A stretch of 64,000 bases of DNA from Ectopseudomonas chengduensis (lineage in GTDB: Bacteria; Pseudomonadota; Gammaproteobacteria; Pseudomonadales; Pseudomonadaceae), in assembly GCF_900102635.1 (NCBI RefSeq), contig NZ_FMZQ01000007.1, positions 124,001 through 188,000 of the forward strand, written 5' to 3'. How positions within the stretch are numbered: the stretch's first letter is position 1; the number at the start of each line of letters is the position of its first letter. Shown one piece after another: positions 8,990-17,236 of the stretch. The position numbers were made by a program, and so were the translations under genes. The notes beneath the pieces are model-generated. The model did not search any database and was not told where the DNA came from. It worked only from the letters and a program-made list of their open reading frames with translations.

Positions 8990-9220
8990 TTAGAGCCTTT
9001 CACCTGACAGCACGAAGCCGTCACCTCCGCAGGTGCTGCAAAGCTCGCGCGCCGGCCCATCATCCCCGTGGCATTCAATACAGGCCTGATAGGGCGAATC
9101 GCCCACTGCTGCCTCCAACTCTTCAAGCTCCCCGCGCGAGTGCGAGGACCTATTGCTGGTGCGTAGGTCGCGAAGTCGCCGTGTGGCTTCGAGCATCTGG
9201 CTTGGGCTGCAAATACGCAT
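8990..9220 (-). CDS. Small protein with DnaJ-like CxxCxG cysteine repeats
   Basis: A 76-residue protein whose C-terminal half has CIECHG and CSTCGGDG, the CxxCxG pattern of DnaJ zinc domains. The N-terminal half is a charged helix. The ATG at 9220 follows AAGGTG inside the end of the upstream DUF262 gene region. A zinc-binding role is likely; the partner is unknown. Confidence 0.55.
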   Translation of the reverse strand: MRICSPSQMLEATRRLRDLRTSNRSSHSRGELEELEAAVGDSPYQACIECHGDDGPARELCSTCGGDGFVLSGERL

Positions 9221-9231
9221 AGTTGGCACCT

Positions 9232-9753
9232 TCAGCCAAGGCGCGCCAGGTCGGCGGCAGTGTGTGGTGTTCCTCCAAAGCAGAGGCGCTTGTACAGGTC
9301 TTTGAGGCGCTCTTCGTCCTCCTGATACTCCAACTCGATGCAGGGGAACGGCATGCGCAAGAAACGGCGCAACTGCGTCGGGCGGTCAAGGTCGCCGAAG
9401 CGTATGCCGTCGAAGATGGCCAACTCGCCATCCAAGAACTTCTTGATGGCCGTGATGCGCTGCTGGCCATCAATCAGCCAGCCGGACATCGGCTTTACCT
9501 CGCCGTCGATGTGCCAGTCGGAACCGTGCACCACGTAGTAACCGGTGCCGAGCCCAAGGAAGATGCCTTCAATGAAGCGAATCTGCTGCTCTTCGCTCCA
9601 GGAAGGGTCGCGCTGCCACACAGGCAGTACCCAGCACATAAGCTGGCGCTCCCCCTCGCGCGTGATTTTGGTGGGCTCGCGGCGAGTCAACAGGTCGATG
9701 TCGTACTGGCGATTGCAGCCTTCGAGAAGCGGGGAGGGGAGCTGTATGGTCAT
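9232..9753 (-). CDS. Stand-alone DUF262 (ParB/Srx-fold) protein
   Basis: The segments LPVWQRDPSWSEEQQIRF and WLIDGQQRITAI (DGQQR at residues 95-99) are hallmark motifs of DUF262, the nucleotide-dependent ParB/Srx-like domain of GmrSD-type modification-dependent nucleases and related defence proteins. At 173 residues it has the N-terminal domain only; the DUF1524 HNH nuclease part is absent and is not encoded next to it. It could be a truncated defence gene, a regulator, or a plasmid-specific short form. Confidence 0.75.
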   Translation of the reverse strand: MTIQLPSPLLEGCNRQYDIDLLTRREPTKITREGERQLMCWVLPVWQRDPSWSEEQQIRFIEGIFLGLGTGYYVVHGSDWHIDGEVKPMSGWLIDGQQRITAIKKFLDGELAIFDGIRFGDLDRPTQLRRFLRMPFPCIELEYQEDEERLKDLYKRLCFGGTPHTAADLARLG

Positions 9754-9783
9754 GGGGTATCCTCGGTGCCGGCGGGCAATGGG

Positions 9784-10041
9784 TCAGGAGCCAGAGGCTA
9801 CGGTCAATGCGGGCTGTATAAGCCAGCGCCACAGACCCAGCGCGTTGGTTGCGCAGAAGCACAGTTGAAGAGCCAGCAACCCCCAGGCTTTGATCATGTA
9901 CGCGAACCAACCCATGGTGACGCTGCTGATCGCAAAGCCAATCCAGCCGTAACCCGATACCTCGATGTTCGCCGCGATAAGCACCGCGCCAGCGATGCCG
10001 AAGATGGTGCCGATCAGTTCAAGCCAGCGAGCAGTGGTCAT
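9784..10041 (-). CDS. Small membrane protein
   Basis: An 85-residue protein with about three hydrophobic segments (LIGTIFGIAGAVLIA, GWIGFAISSVTMGWFAYMI, WGLLALQLCFCATNALGLW). The last segment recalls small PnuC-like or YgjV-like membrane families, but this is too weak for a call. It ends 31 bp before the DUF262 gene and may form the first gene of that minus-strand operon. Confidence 0.5.
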   Translation of the reverse strand: MTTARWLELIGTIFGIAGAVLIAANIEVSGYGWIGFAISSVTMGWFAYMIKAWGLLALQLCFCATNALGLWRWLIQPALTVASGS

Positions 10042-10181
10042 GTCGAGTATCCGATTATGCGGCCTTTGATAGTTGATATTGTATATTCGTTATCATGATA
10101 AGGCAAGGCCGGAAGCATGCTTTTCTCTGCTTTTATCAGCGGCCGTTCCCAGCAAACCCGCAGCTTTGAGCGTATATCCCT

Positions 10182-10209
10182 TTGACATATCCATGATGGT
10201 GGATATCAT
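10182..10209 (+). promoter_or_regulatory. vapBC promoter with overlapping operator
   Basis: A perfect -35 (TTGACA, 10182-10187) stands 16 bp from a near-perfect -10 (TATCAT, 10204-10209). An inverted repeat, ATATCCA (10187-10193) and TGGATAT (10200-10206), covers the spacer and the -10. This fits autoregulation by the VapB-VapC complex. Confidence 0.7.
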
Positions 10210-10248
10210 GGCATATACGCGAGACATATCCCATCCGAGAGGTACACA

Positions 10249-10479
10249 GTGGAACAGGGCTCAGTTTTCCAAAGCAACCGCAGCCAGGCCGTGAGGCTAC
10301 CGAAGGCCGCCGCGCTGCCCGACGACGTGAAGCGCGTCGATGTGGTTTCTATTGGTAGGACCCGGATCATCGCCCCGGCCGGCGAGTCCTGGGATAGCTG
10401 GTTCGAGGCCGAAGGCGTCACTCACGACTACATGGCAGACCGCGACCAGCCGGCCGACCAAGAGCGCGAGGCGCTCTGA
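10249..10479 (+). CDS. vapB: VapB/VagC-type antitoxin
   Basis: A 76-residue protein with the AbrB/SpoVT-like start typical of VapB/VagC antitoxins (SVFQSNRSQAVRLPKAAALPDDV). The C-terminal tail should wrap round the toxin. It starts at GTG behind GAGAGG and overlaps vapC by one base. It would neutralise VapC and, with it, repress the promoter at 10182. Confidence 0.85.
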   Translation: MEQGSVFQSNRSQAVRLPKAAALPDDVKRVDVVSIGRTRIIAPAGESWDSWFEAEGVTHDYMADRDQPADQEREAL

Positions 10480-10895
10480 TGTTGAAGTACATGCTTGATA
10501 CGAACATCTGCATCTTCACCATCAAGAACAGGCCCGCGCAGGTGCGGGAAGCGTTCAAGCGTGCCCACGGCCAGCTGTGTATCAGCACTGTGACTTTGAT
10601 GGAGTTGATCTACGGGGCGGAGAAGTCGGCTAGCCCGGAGCGGAACCTTGCAGATATCGAGGGCTTTGCCGCTCGCCTGGAAGTATTGGCGTACGACGGC
10701 GATGCCGCTGTGCATACCGGCCAACTCCGCGCAGAGCTTGCCAAAGCCGGAACACCCATAGGTCCATATGACCAGATGATCGCCGGGCATGCGCGCTCAC
10801 AGGGCCTGATCCTGGTGACGAACAACCGTCGAGAGTTCGACCGAGCACCTGGGCTTAGGGTCGAGGATTGGGTGACCTCTGGCCAGCAGTTGTAG
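10479..10895 (+). CDS. vapC: VapC PIN-domain RNase toxin
   Basis: A 138-residue PIN-domain protein. The acidic metal-binding residues are D7 (YMLDTNIC), E42 (LMELIYG) and D99 (PYDQMIAGHA), followed by the usual VTNNRREFDR. Family members cut RNA, often initiator tRNA, when not bound by antitoxin. It is coupled to vapB through an ATG/GTG-type one-base overlap. All active-site residues are present, so it should be functional. On a plasmid it would help stability by post-segregational killing. Confidence 0.9.
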   Translation: MLKYMLDTNICIFTIKNRPAQVREAFKRAHGQLCISTVTLMELIYGAEKSASPERNLADIEGFAARLEVLAYDGDAAVHTGQLRAELAKAGTPIGPYDQMIAGHARSQGLILVTNNRREFDRAPGLRVEDWVTSGQQL

Positions 10896-10952
10896 AGCCT
10901 GCTGATCGCAGCGCTAGAGCGGTATGAATTAGAGACGATCAAGGAATCAGTC

Positions 10953-11759
10953 ATGGCTTCACAAGCTGCATTCACCATCCTGAGCCAATCAGGCACGTCG
11001 CATAAAGAGCCCATAGCGGCCCACCAATATGCGATGACTTCCGACACGCCTATTGCGTCGGTCAGTTTCGACAACCTGCAGGACTACTCCGTTGCGTTGC
11101 GCGAGGGTGCCACCCTCCCAATCGGGACTGTCGAGTTCATCCGAAAGGCCATGTCCATTGCCGGGATCGTCGAGCCTGAAAACCTCACGTACCCCGACAT
11201 ACTGCTGCCATACCTGCGTCGTCAGGTAAAACTCCTGCCCGCTGGCAGTGTGATCGGCCATTGGTTTATCAAGCCGACAACGACCAAGGCGTTCACAGGC
11301 TTCGTCGTCGACACGCTCGGAAATCCTGAGCACCTGAACGGATACGACCGGATTCAGTATCAGGCCTTCCTATCGCTGCCGCCTGAAACCCCGGTATGGG
11401 TTGGAGAGCCCGTATCGTGGCTTTCTGAATATCGTTACTACGTCGTTGATGGTCAGGTGCGAGGCGAGGGTCGATATGACAATGCACCTGATGACATGCC
11501 AGCGCCTGACCTCGATCTGGTCCGCGAGATGGCTGCGCTTATGGCGAGCGGCCCGAATGCGCCGGCTGCATTCAGTCTGGATGTCGGCGTTCTGAGTAGC
11601 GGCGAAACTGCCCTGGTTGAATGCAATGATGCTTGGGCGCTAGGCCTCTACAAAGGCACGATGACTCGTGCGGACTACATCGAGATGCTTTGGCGTCGAT
11701 GGGAGCAACTGATTGAAACATCAAGCTTGGTGGGGGACCGCCCGACTCTCCAGGAATAG
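10953..11759 (+). CDS. ATP-grasp (R2K clade, DUF4343-like) protein
   Basis: A 268-residue protein. FIKPTTTKAFTGFV gives the nucleotide-binding lysine region, EYRYYVVDGQVRGEGRYDN the central strands, and SLDVGVLSSGETALVECND the metal-binding end of an ATP-grasp domain. This set matches the R2K clade found in phages and mobile elements, proposed to attach amino acids or peptides to proteins. The substrate is not known. ATG preceded by AAGGAATCAG. Confidence 0.7.
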   Translation: MASQAAFTILSQSGTSHKEPIAAHQYAMTSDTPIASVSFDNLQDYSVALREGATLPIGTVEFIRKAMSIAGIVEPENLTYPDILLPYLRRQVKLLPAGSVIGHWFIKPTTTKAFTGFVVDTLGNPEHLNGYDRIQYQAFLSLPPETPVWVGEPVSWLSEYRYYVVDGQVRGEGRYDNAPDDMPAPDLDLVREMAALMASGPNAPAAFSLDVGVLSSGETALVECNDAWALGLYKGTMTRADYIEMLWRRWEQLIETSSLVGDRPTLQE

Positions 11760-11813
11760 GGAATCATCCGTAACCTACAACCCCTCGACGTGAACTGATA
11801 TCGGAAACTGACC

Positions 11814-12122
11814 ATGGCCGTTACCTCATTTGCCCCCGTTCAAGTAAAAGCGATTGCCCTTGGCAGCCTCGCTGCTGGACTTCTAATTGGCAGCCTGCTC
11901 GGCCTTGCTTATGGACTGCATCGTGGCTCACAGACCGTTGCAGAAGTGAGTGGGGTCTATGAGAAGGCATTGGTAGAAGTTGCTCAGATAGCTCCTCACG
12001 CCGTGATTGAAGCGGATGTTAAGCCCTGTTGGTGGACTCCCGATAACAGACTGGAATGTCAGGCTGAAATCGAAAAGGCACTTCGCCCATCAGATAGCGG
12101 CCATCCCGCTGAAGCAAACTGA
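11814..12122 (+). CDS. Small single-pass membrane protein
   Basis: A 102-residue protein with one strong transmembrane helix (IALGSLAAGLLIGSLLGLAYGL, near residues 13-35) and a soluble, probably periplasmic, tail with two Cys residues (KPCWW, LECQAE) that might pair. It is followed 11 bp later by another small membrane protein. Confidence 0.5.
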   Translation: MAVTSFAPVQVKAIALGSLAAGLLIGSLLGLAYGLHRGSQTVAEVSGVYEKALVEVAQIAPHAVIEADVKPCWWTPDNRLECQAEIEKALRPSDSGHPAEAN

Positions 12123-12133
12123 TCAAGGAAGCG

Positions 12134-12304
12134 ATGATGAAAGCAAAGCGTGGACTTACCCGCACCGAGAAATTTCTTCTGGGCATTGTTGCCACGGTCG
12201 CTGTCCTGTCCGCTGGGACTTGGGCCTGGGCTCTGCATGATGGCGCAGAGTTTGCTCGTTGTGTGGATGAACAGAAGGCCGCTGGCCTCCAGCCGAACTG
12301 TTAA
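12134..12304 (+). CDS. 56-residue membrane peptide
   Basis: A short frame starting with two ATG codons after GGAAGCG. It has one transmembrane helix (FLLGIVATVAVLSAGTWAWAL) and a tail with two Cys residues (ARCVDEQ and a terminal PNC). The layout, helix then Cys-containing tail, mirrors the larger protein just upstream, so the two may act together. It is 12 bp from each neighbour, as expected in an operon. Confidence 0.55.
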   Translation: MMKAKRGLTRTEKFLLGIVATVAVLSAGTWAWALHDGAEFARCVDEQKAAGLQPNC

Positions 12305-12316
12305 GGGAAACCCACA

Positions 12317-12625
12317 ATGCACTCATTACAACTTGCACTAATCGCGGCTCTGGTCGCTGAGCTGAATGAACACAAAGAGGCCGGGTACACAGATGCGACC
12401 TACAAGCCATTTGTGACGCTGTTGCGCCGTGCGGGCGCAGAGCTTGTTGAGAGCCAAGGCATTCCCGGCAGCCTCATCTTTGCCCAAGTTGAAGCGATTT
12501 TCTGCGCTGAAAGTTACGAGCGAGTGCTCAATGGGGGCGTGGCCGATGGTGACTTTGAGGGATACCACGCGAGCGCTGTAGGCTCTCCAAATGGCTCTGT
12601 AGTTCTCACCCTCAGACTTAGTTAG
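12317..12625 (+). CDS. Hypothetical protein
   Basis: A 102-residue soluble protein beginning after GGGAAACCCACA. The first 45 residues are helical. No family recognised. It lies in a chain of closely spaced plus-strand genes from 10953 to 15020. Confidence 0.45.
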   Translation: MHSLQLALIAALVAELNEHKEAGYTDATYKPFVTLLRRAGAELVESQGIPGSLIFAQVEAIFCAESYERVLNGGVADGDFEGYHASAVGSPNGSVVLTLRLS

Positions 12626-12633
12626 GAAGCCAC

Positions 12634-13116
12634 ATGGAGATGTCTAACTGGTTTCATCGCGGTGTCGAGCTGAGCATGGCTCAGTGCAATGCGCTTGATC
12701 CGGTGCAGAAGCGACACTTTGGGAAAGGGTTCAAGAGTTATGCCGAGCTTGAAGCATTGGTTGACCAACTGCTGTCCGCCGCTGGCTGCCCAATCGACCC
12801 ATCGCTTCGCGTACCTACAAGTATCGAGCTTGGGAAAGAGCATAATCGGTACTTCTGCCAGCTAGACGACCGCCGAAGCATTGCCAGCGATGATTTTGAG
12901 GCATGTTCATTGAGGGGCGCAGCAAGCCTGGCACTGGATAAACACGCAAGCATGTTTGCCGACAGGGCGCTATCAGCGGACTTAGTAGATCAGTTCCCCG
13001 ATGATGCCGTGTCCCTATTTCACGAGGTGTCCGGCAACCGCTGGCGAATCAGGATTGTGATGATCCTTCCAAACATGAGGTCATCCATGATCCATCACAT
13101 GCTCATTGCGCGCTGA
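12634..13116 (+). CDS. Hypothetical protein
   Basis: A 160-residue soluble protein preceded by AGGAAGCC, 8 bp after the previous stop. It ends in a hydrophobic, basic stretch (IRIVMILPNMRSSMIHHML). No domain recognised. Confidence 0.45.
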   Translation: MEMSNWFHRGVELSMAQCNALDPVQKRHFGKGFKSYAELEALVDQLLSAAGCPIDPSLRVPTSIELGKEHNRYFCQLDDRRSIASDDFEACSLRGAASLALDKHASMFADRALSADLVDQFPDDAVSLFHEVSGNRWRIRIVMILPNMRSSMIHHMLIAR

Positions 13117-13185
13117 GAGCCAGTGCTCATAGAGTTGCGGGGCACTAGCTGAGCGCCCCCGGATACCTAGACGAGGGAATTCAAG

Positions 13186-13461
13186 ATGCAAAGTAGGGCG
13201 TTACGAATCGCACAGTTCTGGATCGTTTTGATCTGGACACTCTTTACTGTTTACCTGGCCTACCTGGGCTGGCCGGGCACCTATGGCCCAGAGTTTGGTG
13301 ATTTTCTGATCCACATTGGATTCCTTGGCCTTTGTCCGCTCGCGCTGGGGGCAGTTGTTTACGTTGTGCGAAGGAATATTCAACTCGCACGCTTGATGCG
13401 TGACCCGCAGGTTCAAGCAGAGAAGATTTCCGTTGAAGCGATCCGAAAAGCCCGACGTTAA
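13186..13461 (+). CDS. Two-helix membrane protein
   Basis: A 91-residue protein with two transmembrane helices (FWIVLIWTLFTVYLAYLGW and IHIGFLGLCPLALGAVVYVV), followed by a basic cytosolic tail. No family recognised. Confidence 0.5.
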   Translation: MQSRALRIAQFWIVLIWTLFTVYLAYLGWPGTYGPEFGDFLIHIGFLGLCPLALGAVVYVVRRNIQLARLMRDPQVQAEKISVEAIRKARR

Positions 13462-13521
13462 AGGAAGCGAACGATGGCTACTGAGCCCGAATGTCGGCAT
13501 GCAGGTCTAAGGTAGATCGCT

Positions 13522-13806
13522 ATGACTCTCACTCCTGCGCAGCAGGCCTATGTTCAATCTGCATTTCCCGAGTGCCGGGCCGAGATGGCCGATTACCTGG
13601 CGCGGGGAGTTGAGGTTGTGGTGTACAGGCAGAACGAATGCGGCGATGACGTACCACCGTTTGCAGTGGCCCCAAAGGATCGCCAGGACTTCTGGATTGG
13701 CTGCTGGGAGACCCCCGAACTGGCGGCTACCGAGGCTGTTTCTCTTGGTCTCCAGATTTCCACCTTCGGATTGAGGACGAAGTATGAGATATCACGCCCC
13801 GAGTAA
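13522..13806 (+). CDS. Hypothetical protein
   Basis: A 94-residue protein with an aromatic, acidic middle (DDVPPFAVAPKDRQDFWIGCWETPELA). The next gene starts inside its last codons (23-base overlap), implying translational coupling. Function unknown. Confidence 0.45.
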   Translation: MTLTPAQQAYVQSAFPECRAEMADYLARGVEVVVYRQNECGDDVPPFAVAPKDRQDFWIGCWETPELAATEAVSLGLQISTFGLRTKYEISRPE

Positions 13807-14038
13807 GCAGTTTACCGTCTCCCTGGACCAGCTCCAGAGCTGTACGGCCAATCTTCTGTTCGCCATCAAGAAGATTCGCGAGTCAGCAGGGCTCCCGCTC
13901 GATGGCACAGGCCGGCAGGGCGCAATTATGTCTGACGCCTGCCACGCCGAGCAGGCGATCTTGAATGCATGCCAGTCCATGGGCATCGACCTGGGCGCAA
14001 CACGTGCTGGCGACCTCGATGTCCGCAATGCGGGGTAG
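13784..14038 (+). CDS. Hypothetical protein
   Basis: An 84-residue protein overlapping the previous gene by 23 bases. It has a helical start (LQSCTANLLFAIKKIRESAG) and a Cys/His-containing segment (SDACHAEQAILNACQSMG). Not recognised. Confidence 0.4.
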   Translation: MRYHAPSKQFTVSLDQLQSCTANLLFAIKKIRESAGLPLDGTGRQGAIMSDACHAEQAILNACQSMGIDLGATRAGDLDVRNAG

Positions 14039-14100
14039 AGCGAAAAAGTCCAGGCGAATCATGATCAACGCCGGGAACGCCCGTGCAAGTGAGTTGCTGA

Positions 14101-14415
14101 ATGAGTGAAATCCTCCACTTCCCATCAATGCCCAGACTGCACAACAACAAGGTGCAGCAAAACCAGGCCGAGCGGAAGAAACTCGCTGATTGGCTCAGGT
14201 CGCTGGCGCAGCATATCGAGGCCAATGAGATTGAGCGCGAACCTCTTGCCGCAATGGTGGTGCTGTCGAGCGCGGCCGGTGACGAAGTTCTGAGCGTTGG
14301 CTACGAAGGCAACGATGCGGTATGCCGTCGGCAGGCAGGCTCAGCAGCCCACCGACATACGAACCTCGGCGGCTACTCCCGAAGGGGTGGAAATTTCTAC
14401 GACCGTATCAAGTAG
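14101..14415 (+). CDS. Hypothetical protein
   Basis: A 104-residue protein with a basic helical first half (QAERKKLADWLRSLAQHIEA). Its ATG overlaps the stop of a 15-codon mini frame at 14061-14108, which might couple its translation. The C-terminus is glycine- and arginine-rich. The coding call is moderate because a second frame is open across its last 90 bases. Confidence 0.4.
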   Translation: MSEILHFPSMPRLHNNKVQQNQAERKKLADWLRSLAQHIEANEIEREPLAAMVVLSSAAGDEVLSVGYEGNDAVCRRQAGSAAHRHTNLGGYSRRGGNFYDRIK

Positions 14416-14450
14416 CTGGCGCGAGACGCCATTTAGAGGAACCACCAAAC

Positions 14451-15020
14451 ATGAAGCTCATCCTGGTAGACATTCACGATCTCGATGACGATCACGAGCT
14501 TGGCGGGCAGGATTTGCCAAATCGTGTTCGAGTGAAAGTAGAGGGGGCCACTGTGGAAGAGGCCGTCGGAGCGTGCATGTCCGTAAACGATGGGCAGCTC
14601 AACGACCTTGGGGCTTTCAACGTCCAGGCCTGCGCCCAGCCTGGGCATGATGGCCAACTTGAGTTCCTGAGCTTCGCCGGTCGAAGAGAGATCGAGGAGT
14701 ACTTCGGTGCCCCTAAATCGCCTGAGCAGCTTCAGCGGGAACGGTTTTGGCGCAGCGCCTACATTCGGAACGTCGGCGAGTTGCGCGCAGCGCTTGCAGG
14801 TCTGCCGGATGACTTTCCGTTGATCCATACCGCTGAGTACACCAATAGGGAAGGGCTTCACCTGATCGCAGCGCAGTGGTGTTTCACGCGGGCGGATGGT
14901 AGTGCTGTTGACCACGATCCCGTATGGAGCCTTCGGATAGATGGCGTTGCCCCATCGCACTGGGAGAAGATCGTGGCCGGAACTTGGCGGGATACGATCC
15001 CTGCGGTGGAAGAGGTCTAA
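14451..15020 (+). CDS. Hypothetical acidic protein
   Basis: A 189-residue protein starting at the ATG behind TTTAGAGGAACC. The first 60 residues look like a small beta-rich fold (MKLILVDIHDLDDDHELGG) and the second half has RFWRSAYIRNVGELRAAL. It ends the plus-strand run; the next gene is convergent. No family recognised. Confidence 0.5.
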   Translation: MKLILVDIHDLDDDHELGGQDLPNRVRVKVEGATVEEAVGACMSVNDGQLNDLGAFNVQACAQPGHDGQLEFLSFAGRREIEEYFGAPKSPEQLQRERFWRSAYIRNVGELRAALAGLPDDFPLIHTAEYTNREGLHLIAAQWCFTRADGSAVDHDPVWSLRIDGVAPSHWEKIVAGTWRDTIPAVEEV

Positions 15021-15092
15021 GGCTCTGCATTTCCCCGCTCGCCGCCGCGCGGCGCTCCAACTGCCGGCAGGCTTGAGCCTTCAGCTCAGGGT

Positions 15093-15665
15093 CTACCGTT
15101 GCAGCCAATAGGCGAGTTTCGGGTAGGCCGGCAACGACACTCCAGGCCTTGCCCTGGTTACGCAGAATCCTGCGTGAGCCAGACCGTTTATGCCGAAGTA
15201 AGCGCAGCCCATGAGCTGTAGGCGTACGGTCGCTCCATCACCAGAATATTCATCGTCCAATATGCGTGCCTTCGGTGGTATGCCGAGGTGCTCGCCTACG
15301 GCCCACGCCCAGGCGGTAGCTTCGCACTCGGACGACTGAATGCAGGCGATGGTAAGGGGGTCGTCTGGGGGGAGGTCCAAGCTTTGAAGCTGCTCGAACA
15401 TCATGGCGAAGGAATCATCTAGGTTCCCATCCATGAGGCTACGAAAGCGTTGTGGCACTACAGCGAGGTGGCCAGCTTCATGGAGAAGATTGGATACAGG
15501 GCATGCTGGATCGATCTCCAGCGTGCCTTGCTTGATGCGGATAAGGTCAATGAAGCCCTGAGCGCCTGGCACCAGTCGCGCAGGCAGGCCAATGCTTTGC
15601 AAGAACTCCATAGCGAGAGGGAGGTACTTGCAGCGCGTAGCGACAGAATTGGCCGGTGCGGTCAT
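15093..15665 (-). CDS. Zincin-like HEXXH protein (putative metallopeptidase)
   Basis: A 190-residue protein with LLHEAGHLAVVP, an HEXXH zinc-binding motif at residues 62-66. A downstream acidic residue that could be the third ligand lies in the QSSECEATAWAWAVGEHLG stretch, which reads like the ExxA helix of small plasmid and phage metallopeptidases. No signal peptide is seen, so it should be cytoplasmic. Its ATG lies inside the last codons of the upstream gene, so the two are coupled. Confidence 0.6.
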   Translation of the reverse strand: MTAPANSVATRCKYLPLAMEFLQSIGLPARLVPGAQGFIDLIRIKQGTLEIDPACPVSNLLHEAGHLAVVPQRFRSLMDGNLDDSFAMMFEQLQSLDLPPDDPLTIACIQSSECEATAWAWAVGEHLGIPPKARILDDEYSGDGATVRLQLMGCAYFGINGLAHAGFCVTRARPGVSLPAYPKLAYWLQR

Positions 15666-16108
15666 CGGGGGTGAGCGTTTGCTGTCACGCGGGTGGAAAG
15701 GCGCTGACGCTCTTCTGTGAGACGGTCCCAAAACCCGTTGACCTTTTCTTCATGCCATTCGCCAGGCGCGTCAGCTTCTGTGTTACCGCCATTGGCGAGA
15801 TGCCAGTCCGCATAGGCCCAGCCAGAGGCATAGCGTTCGCTGCATGGCTCGGGTATTGGCAGCGTCAGCCGATGGCTGCGCTCGGCATCAGTCTGGGGCT
15901 GATCAGTGGTGATCGTGATAGTCGCTAAAGCGTGCATGCCAGGCGCTGGCGCAATCGCGATCTTGCCGTCGCGAAGTGTGATCTCGTGCGTTTTACTGTG
16001 CTGGTCGATGGCGATTGTGCTACCACCGATCTCCAGGTCAACGATCATGCGACTACGCCCGGAGATGACTCGGTAGCCAAGCTGTTGGAGTTGCTGCTCA
16101 ATTTGCAT
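15662..16108 (-). CDS. Hypothetical protein coupled to the HEXXH gene
   Basis: A 148-residue protein with a beta-rich first half (RMIVDLEIGGSTIAIDQHS) and an aromatic second half (YASGWAYADWHLANGG). It overlaps the HEXXH gene by four bases (ATGA). It might be a substrate or regulator of that protein; this is inference from position. Confidence 0.45.
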   Translation of the reverse strand: MQIEQQLQQLGYRVISGRSRMIVDLEIGGSTIAIDQHSKTHEITLRDGKIAIAPAPGMHALATITITTDQPQTDAERSHRLTLPIPEPCSERYASGWAYADWHLANGGNTEADAPGEWHEEKVNGFWDRLTEERQRLSTRVTANAHPR

Positions 16109-16118
16109 TATCGGCCTT

Positions 16119-16445
16119 CTATTCGACGATCCGATTAAGCTGCTTGTAGTCGTCCCATTCGATACCGAGTGAGCTGGCGATCTTCCGGTGACGATCCATG
16201 CGCCAGGTTTGCGCTTGCTCAGGAGAGTCGGCGACCAACTCGATGACGAACTCGTCTACCTCGATACCACGTGCTCCAGCGGCTTTGACGAAGGCTGCAG
16301 CGCGGGCTTGCTCACGGTACTCGTCGACCGTCATTCCAGCCGCTTCAATGACTGCCTTGCTCACGGAATCGATCTCGCGAGCTGCTTGAGGGTTCATCGC
16401 GAAGTACTTTTCTCGCGCGACTTTGTAGCGTTCCTTGATATCCAT
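16119..16445 (-). CDS. Hypothetical helical protein
   Basis: A 108-residue charged helical protein, first seen as MDIKERYKVAREKYFAM. It precedes 15662-16108 by 10 bp. No family recognised; perhaps a DNA- or protein-binding adaptor. Confidence 0.45.
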   Translation of the reverse strand: MDIKERYKVAREKYFAMNPQAAREIDSVSKAVIEAAGMTVDEYREQARAAAFVKAAGARGIEVDEFVIELVADSPEQAQTWRMDRHRKIASSLGIEWDDYKQLNRIVE

Positions 16446-16497
16446 GAAGGTTCCTTTTTGGCGAGATTCCTATTGGCCTGCATTGTCCGCGATAGGC

Positions 16498-16713
16498 CTA
16501 AAGGTGGCCAGCGGCTTTGAGTTGCGACTCGATCTCAGCCAGTGCCAGGCTGGTCTGCTCATCGATATCGTCGCCACGTATTGCTGCGTTGGTGACGGCA
16601 TCCTGGTCCACCATCTCAAACAGCTTGTTGGCGGTCTCTTCATCGGCCTTGCGGCCGTTCTTCAGCAGGACGATAGAAACATCATCGGGAGTGATCGAAA
16701 AATTGAGGCCCAT
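16498..16713 (-). CDS. Small acidic hypothetical protein
   Basis: A 71-residue protein with helix-rich composition. It is likely the first gene of the minus-strand run to 15093, opposite the promoter region upstream of 16999. Function unknown. Confidence 0.45.
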   Translation of the reverse strand: MGLNFSITPDDVSIVLLKNGRKADEETANKLFEMVDQDAVTNAAIRGDDIDEQTSLALAEIESQLKAAGHL

Positions 16714-16861
16714 GCTTTAATCCCGGTAGTGTTGATGAACAAGCAATCCTTATAGGCAGGCGATCCTGCTGCGGCCAAAGCCGTGTCCATCCTATCTAGA
16801 CCGCTGCGGGCGCACTGTGACGCTAGGCCAGGGCCGAAGAGGTCGTGGTTCTCACATTATA

Positions 16862-16878
16862 GGTATTTTCAAATTACC
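16862..16878 (+). promoter_or_regulatory. Shared GGTA-TTACC promoter element, copy a
   Basis: GGTATTTTCAAATTACC, an imperfect inverted repeat followed at once by ATTAAA as a possible -10. It is the most diverged of the copies that also occur at 23913, 27443, 38511 and 47575. It lies 120 bp upstream of the 16999 gene. The rest of 16714-16998 shows no gene. Confidence 0.45.
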
Positions 16879-16998
16879 ATTAAAGCGGTTTGGTATGCGA
16901 TTTCAAGTCAAATGTCGGGTCATTTGGCGTCTTGTGACTGCTCGGCGCTTGGCGCTACCCTTCACCATGCGTCAACTCAGCCCAATCGTAGGAGCAAT

Positions 16999-17196
16999 AT
17001 GCACAAAGACGAGATTCGCAAACAGCTGGAAGAACAATGCCGGAAGTTCAAAGAAGAGCAAGGTGGAAATGTGACACTTTATGCCGGTAACTCTAAGCCA
17101 GATCGTAAGCCCTGGAAGAAGCGACCAACACCAGGCGATATGGCGTATCAACAAGCCCTTGCCGAAGCGGAGAAGGGCACCGATCAGCAAGGCTAG
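16999..17196 (+). CDS. Small basic hypothetical protein
   Basis: A 65-residue highly charged protein. The ATG follows AGGAGCAAT, a strong ribosome site, while the longer frame upstream has none and would cross the promoter element. The C-terminal half is lysine-, proline- and glycine-rich. Not recognised. Confidence 0.5.
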   Translation: MHKDEIRKQLEEQCRKFKEEQGGNVTLYAGNSKPDRKPWKKRPTPGDMAYQQALAEAEKGTDQQG

Positions 17197-17236
17197 CGGC
17201 GTTGGCTGCGCAAGCGTAGGTGTGTAAGCCGCTCGA

